Positions 1 through 4,737 of a DNA stretch of 5,271 nucleotides are shown here, piece by piece. A program made the position numbers and the translations under genes. The notes beneath the pieces are model-generated. The model saw only the letters and a program-made list of their open reading frames with translations, was not told where the DNA came from and did not search any database. The DNA is from a bacterium BMS3Bbin07. Its GTDB lineage: Bacteria > Nitrospirota > Thermodesulfovibrionia > Thermodesulfovibrionales > JdFR-85. The stretch spans positions 1 through 5,271 of the forward strand of contig BDTQ01000123.1 in assembly GCA_002898135.1 (NCBI GenBank), in the 5' to 3' direction. Each line of letters begins with the position of its first letter. The stretch's first letter is position 1.

Positions 1-123
1 TCCGCACCCGCTCGGTCCTAAAAATGTGAAAAACTCTCCATCGGCGATGGTGAGGTACATGTCCCTGATTACGACGGTATCCTTAAATGCCTTATTTACA
101 TTCTCCAGTTTTATTTCAGCCAT
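1..123 (-). CDS. ABC transporter ATP-binding protein, N-terminal fragment (MalK/UgpC-like)
   Basis: This is the first 41 codons of a gene that continues beyond the left edge of the window. The protein begins MAEIKLENVNKAFKDTVVIR, and residues 36-41 read GPSGCG, the start of a Walker A (P-loop) motif whose final Lys-Ser/Thr lies outside the window. The pattern of a short beta-rich start, then 'IADGEFFTFLGPSGCG', is typical of ATPase subunits of the MalK/UgpC/PotA type, which power uptake of sugars, glycerol-3-phosphate or polyamines. The substrate cannot be read from this fragment. The ATG lies 6 nt after the stop of the DUF2007-like gene, so the two are probably one operon. I see no strong Shine-Dalgarno sequence before it. 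The ATPase identity is secure; the subfamily is inferred from the opening residues only. Confidence 0.88.
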   Translation of the reverse strand, partial: MAEIKLENVNKAFKDTVVIRDMYLTIADGEFFTFLGPSGCG

Positions 124-129
124 AGTAAC

Positions 130-351
130 TTATTCATAAGATGTCTCTGTTAAAGCCTTTTCCGCCGCTTCCTGATCCTCTTCCTTTACCAGAATCGTGA
201 CCTCCCCCATCCCTCCTACATTTACAGGGTAGGGACTGACTTTTGCAGACCTCAGGACAACAGATATCCCGCCGCTTTCAAGCAGGTCCTTGATCATCTC
301 TGCTTCAAGCGGATCGTATGTAATGCGTAATGTGACCCAATTTTCATTCAT
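130..351 (-). CDS. DUF2007-type small protein (putative signal-transducing protein)
   Basis: A 73-residue protein beginning MNENWVTLRITYDPLEAEMI. It has the pattern of the DUF2007 family (described in Pfam as a putative prokaryotic signal-transducing protein): an opening strand, a helix over 'DPLEAEMIKDLLESGGI' (about residues 13-29), a hydrophobic strand 'SVVLRS', a Gly-rich turn near 46-50, a 'GEVTILV' strand, and a final helix 'EEDQEAAEKAL'. This is a ferredoxin-like alpha/beta arrangement. The biochemical role of the family is not established. An open frame continues upstream, but residue similarity starts at this ATG and a candidate promoter sits just before it, so the short form is preferred. 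It precedes the ABC ATPase gene by 6 nt. There is little room for a ribosome binding site, with only a TAGG-like sequence next to the start. Confidence 0.72.
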   Translation of the reverse strand: MNENWVTLRITYDPLEAEMIKDLLESGGISVVLRSAKVSPYPVNVGGMGEVTILVKEEDQEAAEKALTETSYE

Positions 352-357
352 GCCTAT

Positions 358-386
358 AGCATAACCTATGCAGACTAATTTGTAAA
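358..386 (-). promoter_or_regulatory. Candidate promoter for the DUF2007/ABC operon
   Basis: On the minus strand TTTACA (386-381) is followed by a 17-nt spacer and TATGCT (363-358). These match the sigma-70 consensus at 5 of 6 and 4 of 6 positions. The -10 box ends 6 nt before the ATG at 351, so initiation at the usual distance would begin at or next to the start codon and give a leaderless mRNA. This is pattern matching only; no transcript evidence is available. Confidence 0.35.
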
Positions 387-411
387 AGAGAATCGGCAAG
401 ACTCGGGCAGG

Positions 412-428
412 GGCGGGGTTTCCTCGCC
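412..428. other. GC-rich hairpin in the divergent promoter region
   Basis: GGCGGGG (412-418) and CCTCGCC (422-428) form a 7-bp stem with one mismatch around a TTT loop. The hairpin lies between the two divergent candidate promoters, just upstream of the plus-strand -35 box. No T-tract follows on either strand, so a terminator is unlikely. A regulator binding site is possible but is only a guess. Confidence 0.25.
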
Positions 429-436
429 TTCTCTGC

Positions 437-465
437 TTGCAGAAGACCGTATAAAGTGGTATCAT
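437..465 (+). promoter_or_regulatory. Candidate promoter for amrS
   Basis: TTGCAG (437-442), a 17-nt spacer and TATCAT (460-465) resemble a sigma-70 promoter. The -10 box ends 6 nt before the ATG at 472, and no Shine-Dalgarno sequence lies between, so a leaderless transcript is the natural reading. TATAAA at 450-455 is an alternative -10 box but has no -35 box at a suitable distance. Confidence 0.35.
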
Positions 466-471
466 TATTTT

Positions 472-1482
472 ATGAAAGAGGCGATGTTTTATGAAAAGCT
501 GGATGAGGGAAAGGTTAAATGTCATCTCTGCTGTCATTACTGTGTAATAAAGCCCGGTAAACGCGGACGCTGTGCGGTCAGGGAAAACAGGGACGGTACC
601 CTTCTCAGCCTCGTCTATGGAAAGATAATCGCCAGGCATGTAGATCCGATAGAGAAAAAACCGCTCTTTCACTTTCATCCGGGTTCGAGGTCATATTCCA
701 TAGCTACCGTGGGGTGTAATTTCAGGTGCCTCCATTGTCAGAACTACGAGATATCACAGTACCCGAAGCTCCATTCAGATATAGCGGGTGAAGATATGAC
801 GCCTGAGGATGTGGTGAATGAGGCTGAGAGGGCAGGCTGCAGGAGCATATCCTATACTTACACGGAGCCGACCATATTTCTGGAGTTTGCCTATGATTGT
901 GCACGTCTTGCACATGAGCGGGGCATAAAGAACGTTTTTGTAAGTAATGGTTATACCAGCCCTGAGGCTGCAAGGGAGTTCGCCCCTTATCTTGATGCAA
1001 ATAATATCGACCTCAAGGGAGATGACGATTTCTATAAAAAGGTGGTGGGTGCAAGGCTGCAACCCGTCCTGGATACCATAAAACTCATGAAAGAACTGGG
1101 AATATGGCTTGAGGTTACAACCCTTATTATCCCCACATATAACGATTCTGAAAAGTTTTTGAGATGGGTGGCGGATTTTATAAAATCCGTAGACCCTGCT
1201 ATTCCCTGGCACGTAACCCAGTTTTATCCAACGTACAAACTGCTTGACCAGCCGAGGACCCCCCTGAGTATATTGAGAAGGGCAAGGGAGATAGGGCTTG
1301 AGGCGGGGCTTAAATACGTATATGAGGGGAATGTGCCGGGAGAGGGGGGGGAGAATACCTTTTGCCCATCCTGTGGTAAACTCCTTATAGAGCGGTACGG
1401 GTATTTACTCAAGGAGATAACACTGAAAAATGGACAATGCCCTGAGTGTAACTCCGTAATCGACGGAATCGGGATGCCATAA
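472..1482 (+). CDS. amrS: AmmeMemoRadiSam system radical SAM enzyme
   Basis: A full-length 336-residue radical SAM enzyme of the PflA-like type that accompanies AMMECR1- and Memo-like proteins. An N-terminal cysteine cluster (C17, C20, C21, C24, C34, in 'KCHLCCHYCVIKPGKRGRC') is followed by the radical SAM motif CxxxCxxC at C82, C86 and C89 ('GCNFRCLHCQN'), which should bind the 4Fe-4S cluster that cleaves S-adenosylmethionine. Further family signatures are 'YTYTEPT' (128-134), 'NNIDLKG' (177-183), 'LIIPTYNDSEKF' (218-229), 'IPWHVTQFYPTY' (244-255) and 'YVYEGNVPG' (282-290). A C-terminal zinc-ribbon-like pair of CxxC motifs (C298/C301 and C323/C326) completes it. The substrate is unknown. No AMMECR1 or Memo partner lies in the window and the gene stands alone. 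The ATG at 472 gives the usual N terminus; an in-frame ATG at 484 is the alternative. Codons 290-294 span a run of eight Gs (1344-1351) upstream of the C-terminal cysteines. Confidence 0.93.
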   Translation: MKEAMFYEKLDEGKVKCHLCCHYCVIKPGKRGRCAVRENRDGTLLSLVYGKIIARHVDPIEKKPLFHFHPGSRSYSIATVGCNFRCLHCQNYEISQYPKLHSDIAGEDMTPEDVVNEAERAGCRSISYTYTEPTIFLEFAYDCARLAHERGIKNVFVSNGYTSPEAAREFAPYLDANNIDLKGDDDFYKKVVGARLQPVLDTIKLMKELGIWLEVTTLIIPTYNDSEKFLRWVADFIKSVDPAIPWHVTQFYPTYKLLDQPRTPLSILRRAREIGLEAGLKYVYEGNVPGEGGENTFCPSCGKLLIERYGYLLKEITLKNGQCPECNSVIDGIGMP

Positions 1483-1522
1483 ATTATTAAACCGGCAAAT
1501 AGAAGCAGGGTTTTTAAAAGGC

Positions 1523-1679
1523 ACACACCCCTTAATCCCCTCTTGATAGAGGGGAGAGCAGAGGATATACAGATAAGGGGCGGAACGGGGATAGGGAAAG
1601 GCGAGCAAGCAGGTAAACAGCCATGAGAAAGCAGGAAGCAAGAACTCTCCCCTCTAAAAAGAGGGGGCAGGGGGTGTGT
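1523..1679. repeat. 157-bp element with ~36-bp terminal inverted repeats (MITE/REP-like)
   Basis: The left arm (1523-1558) and the reverse complement of the right arm (1645-1679) match almost base for base. They share the outer end ACACACCCC, a variable few bases, then CCCCTCT-loop-AGAGGGGAGAG. Each arm is also a hairpin: CCCCTCT/AGAGGGG with loop TGAT on the left (1537-1554) and loop AAAA on the right (1649-1666). The 86 nt between the arms code for nothing recognisable. No transposase is present and I see no convincing target-site duplication, although AAAG occurs near both ends. The layout resembles a non-autonomous miniature element or a paired palindromic (REP/BIME-type) unit. Copy number elsewhere in the genome cannot be judged from here. 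Confidence 0.72.
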
Positions 1680-1770
1680 AAAGAGCGGGTTTTCATCTGG
1701 TTAGCTGTTTGATATTGCTGACGAACATGTCTCTCTGAATAATTGCCGGGTTAATCAATCACGTTTTTCT

Positions 1771-1797
1771 TACCCCTCCCCTTGCAGGGAAGGGTAG
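1771..1797. repeat. GC-rich palindrome (hairpin-forming)
   Basis: TACCCCTCCCCT (1771-1782) pairs with AGGGAAGGGTA (1786-1796) around a TGC loop, with minor mismatch or bulge. It is similar in style (CCCCT-rich) to the arms of the element at 1523-1679 but is not a copy of them. It lies 60 nt beyond the stop of the minus-strand baeRF gene. The downstream side is A-rich on that strand, so it is not a standard Rho-independent terminator, though the hairpin could protect mRNA 3' ends. Confidence 0.5.
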
Positions 1798-1856
1798 ATA
1801 AACAACCATGGGATTATTCAAGCCAGGCTGCACACACTGCCATTTTTGCAGCAGGT

Positions 1857-2981
1857 TTAAAACCGCAGGATGGCCCCTATATTACCTTTTTCTTTGAGAG
1901 AGGCTGTTTCATATGCCAGTACCTCAACTGTTGCCCCCTGCTCAACAGCCCTCTGTACAACGAGTTCAACTATATATTCGATAGGCTCCATGTCATTACC
2001 ACAATACGGGCATTTGGGAATATTCTGGACAGAGAGCAGCCCGCAGTTTACGCACTTGAAGCCCGACTCTGTATAGTCCTTAACAAATACGAGCTTATGG
2101 ACCCTGCCTTCCGTTACTGCGCCGATGACATCTGCAAGGCCAAGCACTGCCTGGTTCCCCTTCAGGGCACGTGTTATCAGCTCATCCACAATCTTTTTCT
2201 CCTTTGCGGCTTCATAGACTGAAAGGAGTGGTTCTGCACGTTTCAGAACCTCGTCAGGTTTTAAAAACATCTCAGCTGCAAACTGCCCTTTTATCCTGCT
2301 CCTTACAGTTTCCGGTAACATATCCTTAAACATGGTTACAGCTTCTTCAGAGCCTCCGATAAAAAACAGGTCGATCTGTTCTGCTGACAGAAACGATTCA
2401 AGTTTTTTTATAACTTCTTTAAGGTGTAGCCCCACATGATAATCTATGTGACGCTGATAGTGGGCCTCGGCGAGTGCAAACCAGCCGCCTTTTTTATGTT
2501 TTCCCGGCACATCTTCGGTCTTAATCTCTCCATATTCCACTATCTCGCCAAGGTGTACAACAAAAATCCTTGCCTCATCCTTCTCAACAAGCAGAATGAG
2601 GTATCCGGGGTTGTTGTCGACTATATCAATCAGTGGTTTTATGTAGGGTGCATTGTCAACAATGAGGGTGTTTTTAACCGGGACCGAGAGATTATACTCC
2701 CTCCGGAAACCTTGCTCCTCAGAGCTCAACAGCGCTAAACCCTTCCTGAACTCCCTCTTGTTCGAAGTCACATAGGCACTGATCTTTTCAAGGTCTGACT
2801 TTATCTTCTTGTATACCCCCTTTTCGGTATTTTCAGATACCTCCTTGATCATATTCTTGAGGTGCAGGACATATTCACCCTTCGGGTTTGTAACGGGATT
2901 TACATTCAGATACAGACTGACATAATAGTTTTCGTTACCCTGAATTTCCGACAGGTCCTTTAACTCTTCATGGTTCAGCAT
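1857..2981 (-). CDS. eRF1-like protein of the bacterial baeRF group, GGW in place of GGQ
   Basis: A 374-residue protein related to archaeal/eukaryotic release factor eRF1. The N-terminal part (1-120) has the baeRF-type pattern ('YYVSLYLNVNP') and no NIKS-type stop-codon motif. Residues 125-255 resemble eRF1 domain 2. The segment 'KHKKGGWFALAEAHYQRHID' (161-180) aligns by eye with the eRF1 catalytic loop and helix, but the catalytic Gln is Trp167. Residues 258-374 resemble eRF1 domain 3, an L7Ae-like fold, carrying a zinc-ribbon insert (C310, C313, C324, C327) and ending 'GNIGAILRF', very like archaeal aRF1 C termini. Related bacterial proteins are proposed to act in ribosome rescue or quality control; this one's activity is unknown. 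A very strong Shine-Dalgarno sequence precedes the ATG, and the gene overlaps the upstream permease gene by 14 nt. Confidence 0.82.
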   Translation of the reverse strand: MLNHEELKDLSEIQGNENYYVSLYLNVNPVTNPKGEYVLHLKNMIKEVSENTEKGVYKKIKSDLEKISAYVTSNKREFRKGLALLSSEEQGFRREYNLSVPVKNTLIVDNAPYIKPLIDIVDNNPGYLILLVEKDEARIFVVHLGEIVEYGEIKTEDVPGKHKKGGWFALAEAHYQRHIDYHVGLHLKEVIKKLESFLSAEQIDLFFIGGSEEAVTMFKDMLPETVRSRIKGQFAAEMFLKPDEVLKRAEPLLSVYEAAKEKKIVDELITRALKGNQAVLGLADVIGAVTEGRVHKLVFVKDYTESGFKCVNCGLLSVQNIPKCPYCGNDMEPIEYIVELVVQRAVEQGATVEVLAYETASLKEKGNIGAILRF

Positions 2982-4023
2982 TTACACCTCCTTCAAGATT
3001 TCTGAATATTTCAAATACAGATATAAACATTGCCATAACCAGGGGGCCCAGCACAAGCCCTATCAGCCCGAAGACCTTAAGTCCGCCGATTACGCTGAAG
3101 AAGATGACCAGTGTCGGCATCCTCGTCCTGCCGCTTATTATTATCGGTTTCAGTATATTATCTATAGTACTTATTATAAAGGTGCCAACAAACAAAAGAA
3201 TAATGGCCTTTATAAACGCCTTTTTTATAAGAAAATAAATTACTACAGGCCCCCAGATGGAAAAGGTCCCGACTCCGGGTATGAAGGACATGAGTCCGAT
3301 AGCGGTTCCCAGCAGTATCGGGGAATTCATGCCCAGGATCAGAAAGGTGATGCCGCCAACAGTCCCCTGGGCAACGGCCACAGCCACTCCACCATATATG
3401 GTTGATATGACCATATCTTTCATCTGTGATTCAAGTCTGTCCCTCTGTGGTTCGGAAAAAGGCATGTAGTCGTGAAATTTTCTTATAAAGTCCGGGGCGT
3501 CTCTCAACATGAAGAACATTGCAAAGAGCATCAGGAAGAAATTCATGAAGACAGAGGCAATATTGGCAACCCCTTTTGTGACATTGCCCAGGATGTTTTT
3601 GCCCATCCTGGAGATATTTTCAGAGATGATGGCTGCAAGATCGATCTTTTCTATGTTTAGGGTTGATTTGATCCTCTCCTGTATCCAGAGTGCCTGTGGA
3701 CTGTTTATCCAGTCCTGTACCTTGCCGATTCCTTCTGCATTTATGTAATCTGCAAAGTTGCTTAATTCGTTGGCAAGCGCTATTGTCAAATAAGAGAAGG
3801 GGCCCAGAATGATAATGACGGTGATTGAGAGGGTTATGACGGATGCGAGCACCTTCCACTTTACAAATCTGCACAAGTATGCATAAACAGGATAAAATAC
3901 GATACTCAATACAATCGCCCAGGCAATAGAGGATAGAAAGGGCTTCAGGATAAGGTAACAGAGGTATCCAAGGAAGGAGGTCAGGGTTATAAGTGTAAAG
4001 ACATAGAACCTATTTGCTCCCAT
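2968..4023 (-). CDS. AI-2E family transporter (PerM/YdiK-type permease)
   Basis: A 351-residue integral inner-membrane protein with the layout of the AI-2E exporter family (UPF0118): hydrophobic segments at about 7-27, 30-50 and 58-82, a soluble helical stretch at about 85-150, and further membrane segments at about 152-173, 208-230, 235-265, 270-290 and 303-335. Family signatures are 'FIPGVGTFSIWGP' (247-259), 'IDNILKP' (287-293) and 'GGLKVFGLIGLVLGPL' (313-328). Known members include the AI-2 exporter TqsA and some Na+/H+ antiporters, so the substrate cannot be assigned. The ATG at 4023 is preferred because AAGGGGG lies 6 nt before it. An in-frame ATG at 4044 would add seven residues but lacks a comparable site. 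The gene overlaps its upstream and downstream neighbours by 14 nt each. Confidence 0.92.
   Translation of the reverse strand: MGANRFYVFTLITLTSFLGYLCYLILKPFLSSIAWAIVLSIVFYPVYAYLCRFVKWKVLASVITLSITVIIILGPFSYLTIALANELSNFADYINAEGIGKVQDWINSPQALWIQERIKSTLNIEKIDLAAIISENISRMGKNILGNVTKGVANIASVFMNFFLMLFAMFFMLRDAPDFIRKFHDYMPFSEPQRDRLESQMKDMVISTIYGGVAVAVAQGTVGGITFLILGMNSPILLGTAIGLMSFIPGVGTFSIWGPVVIYFLIKKAFIKAIILLFVGTFIISTIDNILKPIIISGRTRMPTLVIFFSVIGGLKVFGLIGLVLGPLVMAMFISVFEIFRNLEGGVNAEP
2985..2993 (-). promoter_or_regulatory. Strong ribosome binding site of the baeRF gene
   Basis: AAGGAGGTG on the minus strand is a near-perfect anti-16S match placed 3 nt (GTG end) to 6 nt (GGAGG core) before the ATG at 2981. 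It lies inside the last codons of the permease gene. This fixes the start and implies high translation of the release-factor-like protein, possibly coupled to the gene before it. Confidence 0.85.
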
Positions 4024-4663
4024 GGCTGACCCCCTTAACCGCATTTAACCCGGGATCCAGCGTCTCTTCTTTATCAGGCAGAAGCTCTGCAGGTGACTGG
4101 ATGGTCTTGATCATGAGGGGCAACATTAAGGCGACGATAAGCCTGATTCTGTGGACAAAGCCATTCTTTGTTGTATTGTTCATACCTTCCCTGTAACTCT
4201 CAAGTGCTCTGGCCCGGATGCCGGGAAGCAGTTTCAGGGTTAATGATGCTGTTTCAAAAAACTCGGTTACCGGTACCCGTATCCGTTCAAGGGGCAGGAA
4301 AAATCTCTTCAGTACCCCGAGGATTTCTTCAACCGGTGTTTTCAGAGTCAGAAGTTTAGCGCCTGCAATAAGACCTGAAACCCTTGCAGCCCTTACCAGT
4401 GCTATCCTTAAAGACTCTGCCGTTATGTCTAAAGGCCCTATTTCCATTAGAACCCTGCCTGGGTAGAAGAAAAGATTTCCAAGAAAAGTGGTGAGCAGGA
4501 AGATGGTTATCGGTATAATCCCTCCTCTCATCCCGGGAAAAAGGAGAATGACGAAACTTAATGAGAGCAGGCATAAGGCCGTTGCAGTGCCCTCCACAAG
4601 AAAGAGAGATATGGAGAAAGCAATATACAGTAATATCTTTGCTGATGCACTCAAAGTGGCCAT
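4010..4663 (-). CDS. CbiQ/EcfT-like transmembrane protein
   Basis: A 217-residue protein with hydrophobic segments at about 8-23, 27-42, 48-67, 89-106 and 170-188. The middle resembles the transmembrane (T) component of energy-coupling factor transporters (CbiQ/EcfT): 'RAARVSGLIAGAKLLTLKTP' (91-110), an amphipathic 'VEEILGVLKRFFLPLERIRVP' stretch (111-131) and a 'LKLLPGIRARALESYREG' coupling region (143-160). In true EcfT proteins this region carries Ala-Arg-Gly motifs that grip the ATPases; here only ARA and YREG are seen, so the contact may be altered. No ECF ATPase or substrate-binding component is in the window. The ABC ATPase at the left edge is of a different type and belongs to another operon. 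The start is uncertain: a GGGGG tract sits only 1 nt before the ATG, and a TTG at codon 4 is an alternative. It is the second gene of the minus-strand cluster, 74 nt after the amidase. Confidence 0.72.
   Translation of the reverse strand: MATLSASAKILLYIAFSISLFLVEGTATALCLLSLSFVILLFPGMRGGIIPITIFLLTTFLGNLFFYPGRVLMEIGPLDITAESLRIALVRAARVSGLIAGAKLLTLKTPVEEILGVLKRFFLPLERIRVPVTEFFETASLTLKLLPGIRARALESYREGMNNTTKNGFVHRIRLIVALMLPLMIKTIQSPAELLPDKEETLDPGLNAVKGVSHGSK
4030..4036 (-). promoter_or_regulatory. Ribosome binding site deciding the permease start
   Basis: AAGGGGG on the minus strand stands 6 nt before the ATG at 4023. The alternative ATG at 4044 has only a weak GGG upstream. The site lies within the 3' end of the CbiQ-like gene, so translation of the two genes is probably coupled. 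Confidence 0.65.
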
Positions 4664-4680
4664 ACCCCCGGAAATGCTTG

Positions 4681-4710
4681 CTTTGTGTCTTTGCGGGTTC
4701 TGCAGTGAAA
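4681..4710. repeat. Possible dispersed-repeat fragment between amidase and CbiQ-like genes
   Basis: The segment beginning CTTTGTGTCTTTGCGG and ending GTGAAA resembles short 'CTTTGTGTCTTTG...GTGAAA' sequences that I recall as recurring in intergenic regions of many bacterial genomes. Only one copy is in this window, so its repeat nature is not shown here. It occupies much of the 74-nt gap and may explain why this junction is looser than the two overlapping ones downstream. Confidence 0.3.
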
Positions 4711-4737
4711 TATCAGTTACAATTGTGGCAGATTGCC

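Larger units (their letters stand above)
1483..1856. other. Convergent intergenic region with palindromic repeats and no gene
   Basis: This 374-nt gap separates the 3' ends of amrS (plus) and the baeRF gene (minus). Open frames crossing it have no recognisable protein pattern and run into the repeats or antisense to neighbouring genes. It contains the 157-bp inverted-repeat element (1523-1679) and the palindrome at 1771-1797. The first 40 nt after amrS and the stretch 1680-1770 show nothing I can name. There is no canonical hairpin followed by a T-tract for either gene, so any transcription stop here would rely on the repeat hairpins or on Rho. Confidence 0.6.

Noticed and set aside
1..123. 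The ABC ATPase as the missing energising partner of the CbiQ-like protein
   Set aside because: Its opening residues match MalK/UgpC-type importers rather than ECF ATPases, and it lies in a separate operon about 3.9 kb away.
450..455. TATAAA as the amrS -10 box
   Set aside because: No -35-like hexamer occurs at a 16-18 nt spacing upstream; the TTGCAG/TATCAT pair fits better.
352..678. Upstream in-frame extension of the DUF2007-like gene to position 678 (182 residues in all)
   Set aside because: The extra 109 residues have no family pattern, run antisense into amrS and would bury both candidate promoters. The family-like sequence begins at the ATG at 351.
775..1212. Minus-strand open frame of 145 codons inside amrS
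   Set aside because: It is fully antisense to conserved radical SAM coding sequence and has no independent support.
1484..1518. Terminator for amrS formed by AAACC...GGTTTTT after the stop codon
   Set aside because: The possible stem is only about 5 bp with a long loop, too weak to call a Rho-independent terminator.
1523..1679. CRISPR array or tRNA/ncRNA gene in the repeat-rich gap
   Set aside because: The repeats are inverted rather than direct and evenly spaced, and no cloverleaf or known RNA motif is visible.
1782..2222. Plus-strand open frame of 146 codons at the 3' end of the baeRF gene
   Set aside because: It begins inside a palindrome and lies mostly antisense to a well-supported gene. 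Its translation has no recognisable domain.
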